Shown here: positions 1 to 10,221 of the stretch, piece by piece | How the letters are laid out: the number at the start of each line of letters is the position of its first letter | Position numbering within the stretch: the first letter of the stretch is position 1 | Program-made: the position numbers and the translations under genes | Origin: Hydrotaea diabolus | Lineage: Eukaryota > Arthropoda > Insecta > Diptera > Muscidae | DNA: 64,000 nucleotides | Assembly (NCBI GenBank): GCA_963513945.1 | Contig: OY740716.1 | Location: 124,920,492 to 124,984,491 of the forward strand | Reading direction: 5' to 3' | Notes under the pieces: generated by a model | What the model was told of the DNA's origin: nothing | Database searches by the model: none | Seen by the model: only the letters and a program-made list of their open reading frames with translations

Positions 1-114
1 GCTATAATATTTTGACGGTTCTAGTCACAACAAAACCGTTGTTTTCGACGAAAACATATTTCAAAGTCCGCAAAAAGTGTATACAAACAAAGAAAAAATG
101 GTCAGACAGTTTAA

Positions 115-880
115 TAGGCTGTTTCCACTACGGTCGCGTCCACGTCCGCATCCAAAAATCAATGAACGCGCGTTAAGGCCCATACAAAAAGCATAGGCAG
201 TTAGGTATGGGAAAAAGTCGCGTTCATATTGGACGCGTTTATCGATAAGTCGCGTTTACTATAAAATCGATTATTTTTGCAATCGAAACCCATCCATACC
301 TATCAATGGCAAAATCGCAAATTGCACATCCATATGAAAACAGCTGTCAATCAGTATAAATAAAAAAAATCCAAAATGCAAAAAACAGGAGGTAAGTTAA
401 TATTTTTGGTTTTGTTTATAATATTAATGTTTCCAATTATTTTAGAATTTAAAAAGGCGGAGTGGACAGCAGTAACAACACTGCATCTGTTGGACCTCTG
501 GGAGGAGAACATTGATGGCCTGAGGGGTGCCCGAAAAAACACCCACATACACAAAGAGATGGGCGAGAAGTTGGCAGTGACTGGCGCCGAAGTAAAAAAC
601 AAACTGGATAATTTAACGAAAAAATACAGGTAATTTTTTAAATATAAATTATATACCAATATTTTTTTGGAATTAAATCGATTGTGTTTATTGCAGAAAG
701 GAGTAGACGCTAGTTGGGCCACAAAAATATTAAAATTTTTCGCACCCCTAAAAAAAACAAATAAACACAAACAGCTGTTTGGACGCAAACGTGGACGCAA
801 AACACAGTGGAAACACCATTACAAATTTATTGATAAATCATGGACGCGGACGTGGACGCGACCGTAGTGGAAACAGCCTA
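115..880 (+). mobile_element. Non-autonomous PIF/Harbinger-type DNA transposon
   Basis: Terminal inverted repeats of about 40 bp start TAGGCTGTTTCCACTACGG on the left and end with the matching complement on the right, differing by about one base. The trinucleotide TAA flanks both ends (112-114 and 881-883), which is the 3-bp TA-rich duplication typical of PIF/Harbinger elements. Subterminal DNA carries further GGACGCG-type motifs near 220-240 and 780-850, possibly transposase-binding repeats. The element is 766 bp and contains only the small spliced Myb/SANT frame at 376-706, with no room for a DDE nuclease, so it would depend on an enzyme made elsewhere. Assignment rests on the target duplication plus the Myb/SANT domain; the family name is inferred. 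Confidence 0.85.
376..706 (+). CDS. Short spliced Myb/SANT-like DNA-binding protein of the Harbinger element
   Basis: The continuous frame shows a Myb/SANT-like (MADF-like) pattern: tryptophan in AEWTAVTTLHLLDLWEEN, then RKNTHIHKEMGEKL, then a KNKLDNLTKKYR helix. In Harbinger transposons such a second protein binds the element's ends and recruits the nuclease. Two introns look likely. A 54-nt one (392-445, GTAAGT...TTTTAG) accounts for a hydrophobic stretch that otherwise looks like a membrane segment, and being a multiple of three it keeps frame. A second (630-696, GTAATT...TTGCAG) joins KKYR to KE followed at once by TAG at 704-706. The YRKE ending fits the usual end of this domain. The protein would therefore be little more than the DNA-binding domain, about 70 residues. 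Whether it is expressed is unknown. Confidence 0.6.
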
Positions 881-883
881 TAA

Positions 884-1250
884 GTTTCTTGGGTTAGACG
901 CTGAATGCTTTCAAGCGATACTGATCATAAAAATATACGAACTATAAATAAGCAAACTATTATTAAAAAAATATTTTCAGAATATAGAAACAGGCTTAAC
1001 TGGAATTTAGTGACATTACTCAGACTTAATCAGTTAGACCTCCATAGATAAAACTCTTAATTATTTAAAACAACAACCAATTTTTTTTGGTGGCGACCCA
1101 TTTTTCTCGATTTACGGCCACCCAACGCTTGACATTTAATATGACAATTAATTCTTTTCAGATTGGGGCATCACTTCAATGCTTATCAAAACATATATCT
1201 CAAGACGTATTTATTTTACTAATCAGTTGAACCGCTGCAAGGCGGTAAAA
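884..1250. other. AT-rich stretch with no recognised feature
   Basis: No reading frame, repeat or structural element that I recognise lies between the Harbinger copy and the family C fragment. A T-rich run occurs near 1080. Confidence 0.5.
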
Positions 1251-1254
1251 TATT

Positions 1255-1502
1255 ATAGTTTTCAACAAGTCCTTATAACTAACAATCGATAACAACAACC
1301 AATGCATGTACGTATTCAGTTACAATAATTGTCTTATCTGTGTTAAGATTACCAATACCTGTTATCTTCAACCGAATGTGTCAGTTCCCTATACTGAAAA
1401 TTTCTGTCTACACAACTAGCATTCGGTTGTAACGATGGAATGTATGGATAGTACTTGCTACCACCAACATTCGGTTGTGGCAACAAATCTGTTCTCTGTG
1501 TG
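1255..1502 (+). repeat. Family C dispersed repeat, right-end fragment
   Basis: The stretch ends in GTTCTCTGTGTG and contains CATTCGGTTGTGGCAACAAA. The same ending recurs at 20082-20111, 20740-20782 and, more diverged, at 15100-15139 and 40990-41017. The matching left end begins CACACAGAG (13322 and 20256), so this is the right half of an inverted-repeat element. No coding content is visible. Confidence 0.65.
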
Positions 1503-1656
1503 TCGTTTAGACTCGTCTGAATATAATCAAAAAATATGCATCTGACACACGTTTCAGAATTCCGTCAGAGTTCGTTCAGACCAGTCTAACAAAGTATCTC
1601 TCGGAAACAGAAATCGTTCAAAAGTGCCTTAACATAATCAAAAAAGGTCCGAACAA

Positions 1657-1678
1657 AAGTGTCCCTTTAGGGACACTT
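1657..1678. repeat. Near-perfect 22-bp palindrome
   Basis: Arms AAGTGTCCCT and AGGGACACTT are exact complements around a central TT. A related motif, GTCCCTAAAGGG, follows at about 1707-1718. It could form a short hairpin or be a dimeric binding site; no flanking gene suggests a role. Confidence 0.7.
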
Positions 1679-1844
1679 CCGGTCGAACTTAGTCGACCGT
1701 CGAGATGTCCCTAAAGGGTCCTCCAAAATTACATATTATTTATTTAATATACGAGTATTTTTAATTTTTATAAATTTATTAATAAATCTGTATACTTCTA
1801 TTATATATTTCAAAGTTTTTACGTAAAAGCAATGATTTAAAAAT

Positions 1845-2036
1845 TTCTCAGTCGAGCTGCAAAATTTCTGAATCGGGCTGGTGTTTCGGTCGCGGACAAA
1901 TTTAACTAATAAAGTTATCTTCACACCACCCTTCTGTCCTTTCTCAGTCAAGCTGCAAAATTTCTCAATCGGGCTGGTGTTTCGGTCGCGGACAATTTTA
2001 ACTAATAAAGTTATCTTCACACCACCCTTCTGTCGT
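1845..2036. repeat. Tandem duplication of a 96-bp unit
   Basis: Two copies begin TTCTCAGTCGAGCTGC (1845) and TTCTCAGTCAAGCTGC (1941), with only a few differences between units. Because 96 is a multiple of three, both strands stay open across the repeat, giving apparent 66- and 112-codon frames. These show no recognisable domain and I regard them as by-products of the duplication. The unit contains GGGCTGGTGTTTCGGTCGCG, which is GC-richer than its surroundings. Confidence 0.8.
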
Positions 2037-2078
2037 ACCATCTTTGCCGACTCAACACAAAATGGTTTTGACATCTGA

Positions 2079-2382
2079 TGAAGTTTGTCGTTCTCCGAAA
2101 GCTAGTTGTGGCACCAATTTTCCGTATAATGTTAAAATAATGGTATCTTATTGAGTTTACTAAATTTGGAATTCAACGCCTCTAAACAGTGTATCGATAA
2201 TATTTCTAGAAAATCGATACATCCTAATGTGGAAGAGTGTAGGTATTGTAATTTACGAAATCAATTTATGCGTTCTTTTGAACACAAGTAATTTGTTTAT
2301 TTGGGAATGACATAAAAAATTACGAACCTAAGCAACATTTATTTTATATTTTAGTTATATTTAACAGTAAGGGAATTTTTAA
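2079..2382. other. AT-rich stretch with no recognised feature
   Basis: Nothing beyond low-complexity AT sequence is visible; part may be the 3' non-coding end of the transposon remnant that begins at 2383. Confidence 0.4.
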
Positions 2383-3240
2383 ATTACATGATTTTAAATC
2401 GCGTATCTGGCAAATGTCGCCTTCGCTATCCACACACTGCTGCATACGTTTTTTTGAAGTTTTCATGAACTCTAACAAGCATGTCGACAGGTGTTCTGCC
2501 AAATTCAGCCTCTCTATTGTTAATTAGGTCTTCCAAAGTATTAGGACGATTGATATACATCTTCGACTTCAGGTAACCCCAAAGGAAAAAATCGCATTGG
2601 GCTAAGGCTGGTGAGCGTGCCGGCCAGTTCACATCGCCCTTCAATGAGATAAGCCGTCCAGGAAAAATTTGCCTCAAACAATTCATGGTAACCCTGTGTG
2701 CAGTGGCACTGCATCCATGTTGAACCATGTATCCTCTTATTGCATTGCCTCAAGAGCCGGATGAAAAATATACTGTATCATAGTCAAGTACCGTTCAGAG
2801 TTCACGGAGTTACGGCAAGACGGTTATCCTGGAAAAAGTAAGGGCTAATGATGCCTACTCGTGATATGGCGCACCACACAGTAAAGCGTTCCGAATGCAG
2901 AGATCACTGGTGAAGTTCTCTGGGGCTTGGTTTACCGGGAACACGTCTGCATGGGGGAACAGCGAGTCGTAGACGAAAAGCACGTTGCACTGCAACGATC
3001 GAGTGCGCATTTGAAAAATACGCTTCAACACAAAATAACCTCTCCTCACGTGTTCAACGCATGATGGCAACTGAGAGGTAGACGAATACTTATACAAATC
3101 TACCGTCAGCCACTGTAAGGCACGCACGCTCTCCACTCTCTTCGACCAACAGTGCCTCCACAGCCAGCAGTGCAAAAAGCAAATTACCGCTCTGCCCCCT
3201 GTACAGAGCCCACTGAAAACCAACTTTATCGGTACATAAA
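2383..3240 (-). pseudogene. ITm-superfamily transposase remnant (HTH plus DDE), internally deleted
   Basis: Read on the minus strand, the C-terminal half is clear: a VTVNSERYLTMIQ-like stretch, a degenerate QDGATAHT block (seen as HGCSATAHRVTMNC), then GDVNWPARSPALAQCDFF followed by LWGYLKSKMYINRP and a tail ending near QIRDL. The expected aspartate of SPD is alanine here (SPAL). An N-terminal piece (EAYFKCALDRC-like, near 2990-3060) runs almost directly into the middle of the catalytic domain (FTVWCAISRVGIISPYFF, near 2850-2890), so several hundred bases are missing around 2930. Frameshifts and an in-frame stop separate the blocks. Its 5' side is abutted by the CAC-ended element at 3252. This is a dead cut-and-paste transposon; its terminal repeats were not located. 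Confidence 0.85.
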
Positions 3241-3251
3241 GACTTTAATTA

Positions 3252-4200
3252 CACAGTGATACAAAATCGAATGCGACTGGGATGAGACCAATCGAGGAAT
3301 TCATTTTTGATACTTATTTTTACCAAAAACTCACGCAAGATGGCGTTGTCATACAAACGGTGCTATTTATTGTAGATTTTCAATCGGTGTATTGCAGTAA
3401 TTACTGCATATACAACACAAACGAAGACAGTTCGACGGTAGGATAGTAAATGAACAGGTAAACACTGCTTCAGACATAATATTAATCTGAGGTGCAAGGT
3501 GAACGTTTTCACCAAGTAGCTTTAACCATGGAAACTAGGTACAGAGGAAAGAAACTAGATTCTATGTTAGGTGATTTATGCTGGTGCTTAAAGAGAACAA
3601 CCGATGAAAAGGATACTGATGAAGAGCAAGAACCAGAAACATACAGAGATTCACTGCCTACTACTTCTGGAGCTTTGTCTACTCCAAACATGCAAATTGA
3701 CAGTGACAGTGATGATGATTAAGCGGATCCAAATAAGATATAATACTTTTCAATAAAAAAGTTGTTTTTGTATATCATTTTTATAATAATTTTTTTTGAT
3801 AAAAAAACACAATTTGTTTCCATAAAAATTGCATTCTCGTAATAGTAGCGTACTGAGAATTAAATAATGTACTTCGTAATATCATTAGAAATATGTTGTA
3901 TGACAGCGCCATCTAGCGTGCGTTTTAGGTAAAAAATAAATATCAAAAATTACATCCTCGACCCCAAAAACAGTAAGACACCACCATTTTTCAGGATAAT
4001 AAAAATAAATAAGCATTATTTTTTCTAATTTTCAATGATCTTTTCTTGTTGGACCGCGTTCCAAAATCACCAACTTTAAATGCGTGTTAAAAATCTCGCA
4101 CTGAAATAAAAAAAAACCTTTTGAAGATTTTGTTATGAATAATGTCAACTTTTATTTGCAATTGGTTTCATCCCATTCGCACTTTGGTTGCTGCACTGTG
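3252..4200 (+). mobile_element. CAC-ended DNA transposon with TTA target duplication
   Basis: The left end begins CACAGTG and the right end finishes CACTGTG. Imperfect homology extends inward about 40 bp (shared TGGGATGA and ACCAAT blocks). TTA flanks both sides (3249-3251 and 4201-4203). CAC termini with a 2-4 bp duplication are typical of CMC (CACTA/Mirage/Chapaev) transposons, but that class assignment is inference. The 949-bp copy carries only one short acidic reading frame (3528-3722) with a nearby polyadenylation motif, so it looks like an internally deleted derivative retaining the last exon of a larger gene. Confidence 0.65.
3528..3722 (+). CDS. Possible terminal exon of an unidentified transposon protein, acidic C-terminus
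   Basis: Translated from the ATG at 3528 the frame gives METRYRGKKLDSMLGD followed by LCWCLKRTTDEKD, then a Glu/Asp-rich stretch, a Ser/Thr-Pro linker and the terminus SDSDDD before TAA at 3720. AATAAA lies at 3752-3757, about 30 bases after the stop. The composition (basic patch, Trp/Cys motif, acidic low-complexity tail) looks like the end of a transposase or other nuclear protein. I do not recognise the family. The frame is intact and could be a 3' exon spliced from sequence this copy has lost; the ATG need not be the real start. Confidence 0.45.
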   Translation: METRYRGKKLDSMLGDLCWCLKRTTDEKDTDEEQEPETYRDSLPTTSGALSTPNMQIDSDSDDD

Positions 4201-4475
4201 TTATTTAGTTAAATATTATAAGCAAACAATTATATAAATTGATAATCCTTGATTATGAACGACGAAGTCAGTTCGAAATATTAGAATATTAAATAAAATA
4301 TAAAAAAAGCAAACCATGTTTTTTCGTATGACCTCAAGCCTAATAATATCTGAAAAATAAACAAAAAAAAGTTCTACTATACAAACAGAAAAATAAAAAT
4401 TATAATTTTCAAAAAGAGTGCTTTCTATATATGCCTTATTTGATATTATTGAAGCATTGTACGAATCTTAAAGTT
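4201..4475. other. AT-rich stretch with no recognised feature
   Basis: Between the CAC-ended element and the next ITm element only AT-rich sequence is visible. Confidence 0.4.
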
Positions 4476-6196
4476 AAGGTTGGTCCAACCATAATGCACG
4501 ATTTTAATTTTTAGTCACCCCTTAACCTCAATTTTTTTGCCCAATTTAAATTGACATTTCTTGTTTCTGTGTGTGACAAATTCAACCATGGAAAAGTACA
4601 CAATTTAGCAGAGCTTTAAGATTGTTAAAGCCTGTAACGAAAATGGGAGTTCAAATCAAAATGCATTTCATAATTTTTTGTTTGTAGAGTGAAGAACGCT
4701 AGGTATGTATAAAGGATATCTTTATGTAGACTGGACGACTATAGAGTAGGTACAGCCGATTTTATTTTTTCGCGTACTATTTGTAGGTCAATGGGTGTTC
4801 ACATAAGGGAGAAATTGAAGCCAGATTTGGTTTTAAGCTCGTGAAATAGAGGCTGTGGCTTTCTGGCGCTTGCCATCACAAACATCTGTTTGTAAAAGTG
4901 TTTACTTTATTTTGACGCGTACAGTTTGGTGCTTTTAGGAAAACGTGAATTATTCCCTAAAACACCTTTGTTGTTGTTTAATGTCTTTTCTTAACTTATT
5001 TCCTATTTTAATAATTTAAAAATTTGCAAATTTATTACTTTACATTTTTTTGACGTCCTCAGTATATCCTCGCCGTTCAAATGATTTTTCTATTGCTTGG
5101 TTCATGCGGTTTACTTCTTGTGACCTTCCTGGAATCCAAACCGATGGGCTACTGCTGCACATGATGGACGGCTTAATTTTTGATAAAAAAAACTTTTGTA
5201 AACAGTTTTAATATCCAGAAAAGAAAACTGATAGGGTTATATGAGAAGGTTTTGATTTGGGCTATCCTGGCTTTTGTTAGTTTTGTCACACAACTGAGTT
5301 AAATATTTTTGACAGAAACTTGACGGAAGGAAGTTTTAAGATCATTTTAGGTGTGGCAAGATTGTAGCGTTTATCGTATCTAGATTCACGATTTCCTTAA
5401 TGTCATTCTGGACTACAATTGCGCTCGTTAAAAATGGAATTGCGGCAGAAAATTTATCAATTAGTGAAGAAAGGCGCCACTTCAAGAATTTGGCGAAAAA
5501 CCTGGTTCAGATCCTTTGTGTAAACATAGGTTTTCTCCTCATCTGACAGTTTCAACTCGCCATTTGCGTTTGGCGAAAAATCTGGTTCAGATCCTTTGTG
5601 TAAACATAGGTTTTCTCCTCATCTGACAGTTCCAACTCGCCATTTGCGTTTCGCGTTGAACATTTTGTTTGAATTATACTTGCAATACTGTCTTTATTTC
5701 TTAGTGCGCTTTGCAACCTGCTAGTAGTGCCAGTCTGTGTTAGTCGGGCCGCTGGCGAACTATTTTGCTGATATTTGCTACGGAACTTCCTTTTCTCAAT
5801 TGAATATCCGCCTGTTTTAGGATCGCGTTAAAGTTGGATACGATGTTGTCGATAATTTAATAATTTTCAGAGTTGTCAGCACCCGACTATTTTTTTTGGG
5901 TTATTTAAAGGAGCGAGCACGAGACAACCTCCAACTCAAGGCAATATTGTTGAAGAAATTCGAACGCTACAGCCACAAGTTTGAAAGATGTTATGGAAAA
6001 TGCTCTAAAACAAGCCAATCATTGGAAAGCTGAGAACAATGGTCATTTAAGTGACATTATTTTTAATATTGTAAAAAAATAAATTCATTTTGCATATTAT
6101 ATATCCTGAGAAAAAAGAAATATAAAAAAATTAATAAACGAAAAAGTTATAAGGTTTTTGTAACCCCATGGTACGAGTAAGTTTTGGTCCACCCTG
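4476..6196 (+). mobile_element. Degenerate ITm-superfamily transposon with internal foreign sequence
   Basis: The right terminus (about 6150-6196) carries the GGTCCACCCTG ending and AACGAAAAAGTTAT block shared with the elements ending at 22166 and 27822. The left terminus near 4476 is diverged. A start-like frame at about 4588 reads MEKYTI, a stop, then QSFKIVKACNENGSSN, which matches the transposase N-terminus. The C-terminus is recognisable at about 5890-6080: FFWGYLKERARDN, later ENNGHLSDIIFNI. The sequence between about 4690 and 5880 does not read as transposase and probably includes an insertion or rearrangement; it holds the 80-bp tandem duplication at 5491-5650. No functional protein is possible. 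Confidence 0.7.
5491..5650. repeat. Tandem duplication of an 80-bp unit
   Basis: Two head-to-tail copies start TGGCGAAAAACCTGG (5491) and TGGCGAAAAATCTGG (5571) and differ at only about two positions, so the duplication is recent compared with the decayed element around it. No coding role is apparent. Confidence 0.9.
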
Positions 6197-7498
6197 TTTA
6201 ACCCTATTACACACAACACTACAGCAACATAATTCATTTGATTTATTTTTTCCTACGATTTATGAAACCACTGCAGTTTCTAAGAACACTCTCTGATAAA
6301 CAGCATTGTTTCTCAAGCTAAAAATCGCACAGATTCTAATCATCAGTTTGTTTATCTTTGCCATAATTTTAATTCTATTTTCGAGATTCTAAATCGACAC
6401 CAGCACAAAATCTGTGCCACCACAGTCCCGCCAACAACACGTTAATGAGTGTTTGTCCGAGCGTGCCGTGTACTTGCCACAGCATAAACTATAATTCAAT
6501 AAATATTAAATATTAAAATCATACCAATTCTGTTTTTTTTTATTTTTTTTTCTTTCGTCGTCCAGCCAGAAGTTGGCAATAAGTGCTATCAATACAAAAC
6601 GATTGTTTCCTCCATCCGAAATGAAGGGTTTCGATGGTAAGGTGTTCTGTTGACTGTCCCATGCTCGGTAAAATTGTTAACAAGTCTCATTATGGTCGAT
6701 CTGCTCGAAGGATTGCCGCCAAACGGCGGACAGTCCAAATTCTTGTTTCAGTGTCCCAGTTCTCAATTTTTGTTAAATCTAAAAATCAATCTGCGAAATA
6801 AAAAAAAAAATAACCAGATTCATTGCATAGAAAAAAATGATTAAAATTTTATTTGGTAGCGGCTTTTATCAGCCACCCTGTATCTGCAATATTCAATGTA
6901 AAATATCAATGTTATTTGACAAGTAAACAAAAAACGCTTCAATCACCGCTGAGACATTGATTTAAAATTCTTGTTAAAAACCCTAAAGGGTTTTTATTTA
7001 CCAAAATTGTATTGTGCGCTTCAAAAACAGTTTGTTTTGAAAATTATTAATTTGAAGAAGAAAAGTTATTCATCAAATATTCTAAGCGGGTTCTCTAAAT
7101 TCTGTTGAGTACAACCTAACGCTTTTCCTTAACTTTTTTTCTATAAATCAAAAATTGATAAAACAAACGGATATATACAAAATAGATTTAGTTAATAAAA
7201 ATGTTTTAGATTTTTGATAACTATTTGAAAATCTTGCATTAGCGGCTTTATAAGTGACTTTTCTTGCTTGCCAAATGAAACTCGTCTACTATGTAGTAGA
7301 AATGCAATGTTCACTTTGTATTTATTTGCAGAAAAGTACGAGTTAGGGACATTATTTCATTATTGCTTCTTTTATTGATTTTTTTATTTTTCATCAAATT
7401 TGTTTGACTTTTTTATTGAACGAAGTGCTGTCTACACTTTACAAGAATTTCAAAAATAAATAAGTCGGAGCCTATTTATATTGAGGTAACGTTATGCA
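6197..7498. other. AT-rich stretch; one transposon-like terminus
   Basis: No gene is visible. The motif TTTATCAGCCACCCTGTA near 6866-6882 also occurs at 15928-15945 and looks like the right end of a TA-targeted MITE or ITm element, although no matching left end was found. A small hairpin with arms AAAAACCCT and AGGGTTTTT lies near 6975-6995. Confidence 0.45.
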
Positions 7499-8638
7499 CA
7501 AGGTGGTGCAAAATTAATCACCCTATCGAAAGATGTTATAAATCATTTTTGGAGTCGTACTTGAATCATATTTGACATTTGTGACAGCTGCAGAATACAA
7601 ACAGGCAGGCAAGAAATCGCTATATTTCGCAAGAGCGTGGAATAATTGGAATAAAACTATTCGGTCGGTGGTGTTGGCGCAGTTTTAGCTTCGACATCGA
7701 TTTTCTACTCGTGTCGCGCTAACTAGGCCAACACTCCGGCGCTCAGCTGCTCGACTCGAACCGACAGGAACTACACGAGACCTAGTAGGGCGTGGCCGAA
7801 CACTGGATTGATCGTTCTGGCAGCTGTGGCTGCCGATGTCGCTGAGATCAACGAAACATCAACCAGACGACGGGCCACGCGAGCGGGCATACCCAGACGG
7901 ACCTACAACGAATTTAAGCGAAGCACTTTCACATGTTCCCGTACAAACAGTGCATCAGTTAATGCTTGCTGACCGCCAAGCTCGTGCGAATTGCTGTCAA
8001 GCCATTACCAATGTCAACAACGAATGGAAGATTTTGTGTCGAAAATCATAATGAGCGTCGAGGCGCATTTCCACTTACATAAGTGGCTATGTCAATTAGC
8101 CAATCCTAGCCGATGTGTGGTGCGGGTTTCACGCGGGTGGAGTTATTAGGCCGTATTTGTTAAAAGCGCCATCGGCAATACTTTCACGATCATGAATTAT
8201 AACTAACTGCGACAACTGCATGAGACTGAGCAATCTCATAAACAGAACGAGAGACAATAAATATTGTGAAAGAAGCGTTTCCTGGTGGCGTAATTTCCCG
8301 TTTTGGTGATTTGCAAAGCCAAGATCGCCCGATTTAAACATCATATACTTCTATCTTAGAGGACTAATTGAAGACACTTTTTTATCACAAGCCTCAGACA
8401 ATCGCAAAGCTTAATGCGAATATTCAACAGAATGCTAACAGTAATCGCCGGAAATCTTGCGAAAAGCCATAGACAATGTGATGAAATGGACACAAACGGG
8501 CACTCGCGGCAGCCACTTGATGTATGGCCTTTTCTTCACTTGACAGAAATAAAGGATTTCATTACTCATCATAATTCTTTTATTAAGTAAAACAGTTGTT
8601 CAAAAACAAAATTAGATGATTAATTTTGCACCACCTTG
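7499..8638 (+). mobile_element. ITm-superfamily transposon, about 1.14 kb, degenerate
   Basis: Inverted termini match over about 23 bp: CAAGGTGGTGCAAAATTAAT at the left and its complement ending CACCACCTTG at 8638, followed by TA. Plus-strand transposase remains are visible in order: an N-terminal region near 7590-7780; a VAADVAEINETSTRR-like block; VPVQTVHQLMLADRQARANC at about 7940-7995; VWCGFHAGGVIGPYLL near 8117-8165; NLINRTRDN near 8232-8260; VISRFGDLQSQDRP near 8290-8335; and a tail with HKPQTIAKLNANIQQN near 8390-8435. The catalytic blocks are separated by frameshifts and deletions, and the segment that should hold WPARSPDL is corrupted, so the element is dead. Confidence 0.85.
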
Positions 8639-9640
8639 TATTTGCAACAACATATACCACATTATGGTATGATGGGAAACACACCCCAGATATGCCAGTT
8701 CATTCGCATGTACGTACATACCTAGTCTTACTTTTATTTTTCCGAAATATTTTCCAAAGAATAACGTGGTTAATCGAAAAAGTTTTTATAAAATGTCGTT
8801 TAAATGAGCTTTGTATTGTCGCTATTTTAACGACTTTCCTGAAGTTAAAGAAAATCACAATTGTGATATTTTTCGTCTTTAATTTTTTGTTCGTCGGTTT
8901 AACAAAAGTTAAGCGTACATTAAGCAACTCGCATGATTATAACAGACAAGAAAGAACTCTGAAAACAACTCCAAGCCACGACGGAAAAAAACAAACTTTG
9001 TAAAAAAAACATTCGCATACATTTTCATATCTGAAATTTAAAGTTTTATCAAAACCACGATACTAAACACCAACATGAGCACAGTTCCATGCATTCCTGC
9101 AACCGAAAAAGAAAAAACAAAAATCGGTTAAAACATGAAAAAATTCTATTCGTTTTTGTTCTGTATGCTGCACTTGATCCAACGGGAACAGAATTCCATC
9201 GTAAACTCATGCTCGAGGAGGTTTTCTAGAGAAATATGATAATGATATATTAATGCTGAGAATTTCAACTATTTTCATTTCATCACCTCCTGTCTGTCAT
9301 TGTCAAAGGCAAGGGGTAAGGGTGAAGAGAAAAAACAACATGCAGTGACTGGAACAAAAACCCTCGACGGTATAGTACGTGACACAAGCGCGTATACTCG
9401 TAGTTTGTAAATAATTTTTAGTACGCTTCCGACTCAGTTCATCTGTTGAATTTGTTAAGTACTCCATCATTCTGACTTGTCGGTATGCCAGGGAAAGATA
9501 CGACATACTTGGTAGCTGTAGCGACCAGGGGGTTCTCGAAATGCAACACATTCGCCTCAATTCTGTTTTCGATTTGATTAGAAATTTTTGTGATGTTGTT
9601 GTCGTTATAAGTCCTCTTGAAATGAGATGTTTTAATAATT
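8639..9640. other. AT-rich stretch with no recognised feature
   Basis: Several spurious frames occur, including a 125-codon one at 8626-9003 that starts inside the transposon end and has no domain-like composition. No repeat, RNA or gene is recognised. Confidence 0.4.
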
Positions 9641-9647
9641 TGTGTAA

Positions 9648-9745
9648 TGGTGGGCCGCCGTGGTGTGATGGTTCGTGTGCGCCATAAAAGGTTTAAGTAC
9701 GGGTAAGAACATCTACACCTTTTTAGTGGCGGGTATCCAAATTGC
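9648..9745 (+). repeat. Possible tRNA-derived SINE, copy 1
   Basis: GGCCGCCGTGGTGTGATGG (from 9653) resembles the 5' arm and A box of a tRNA-like SINE promoter. GGTTTAAGTACGGG (9690-9703) resembles a B box at tRNA-like spacing. The downstream sequence GTAAGAACATCTACACC is matched by a second copy near 60835-60875. I cannot fold a full cloverleaf, so this is a SINE head rather than a functional tRNA gene. Confidence 0.45.
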
Positions 9746-9779
9746 AATTACCGGCAATTATCCCTGTAAAAAAAGTTAT

Positions 9780-10221
9780 CTCTAAGCCATGCAAAAGGGT
9801 TATCTATAAAAGAAAGGGTTATCTATAAAGACTCTATGATTCGGCACGATCTTAGATCAGTATCACACGATGACTTTTTCCCTAGGGTTTTTTTATAATT
9901 TTTTCTTTTAAAAACCTTTCGCAAAGTCATAAGCGTTTACACGATGACTATCTTCACCCATTCATTCGTATTCGTAACAATAGGTCTTGTTATTTCACTC
10001 CAAAAAAGACTTTTTTGCATTTCAGTCAAATAGTCATAACTTTGGAACGGTAGAGCCTCTGGGCTTCGCTTAGGTAATTTTGGAAAGGTAACAGATAGGG
10101 CTATCCGACCACTTCAGAACATATAAATTTAACCCAAGTACCGTCCGACCACCAATCCGAAAATTTTCAAACTGATGCCATTTCGCCCCCTTGAATTATC
10201 GGGCATCGTCGTAGAGGGATA
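9780..10221. other. Stretch with no recognised feature
   Basis: Two short direct repeats (GGGTTATCTATAAA at about 9797 and 9815) and a T-rich run are visible; nothing else is supported. Confidence 0.4.

Noticed and set aside
376..450. Apparent hydrophobic membrane segment at the start of the small protein at 376-633
   Set aside because: It coincides with a 54-nt GTAAGT...TTTTAG intron in frame; removing it gives a normal Myb/SANT start.
1736..2078. 112-codon minus and 66-codon plus frames
   Set aside because: Both arise from a 96-bp tandem duplication whose period is a multiple of three; no domain pattern.
8626..9003. 125-codon plus-strand frame
   Set aside because: It begins inside the terminal repeat of the transposon ending at 8638 and has an AT-driven Phe/Leu/Ile-rich composition with no known domain.
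9661..9730. A functional tRNA gene
   Set aside because: Box-like motifs are present but no complete acceptor, anticodon and T-arm pairing is visible; the downstream sequence repeats at 60.8 kb, fitting a SINE.
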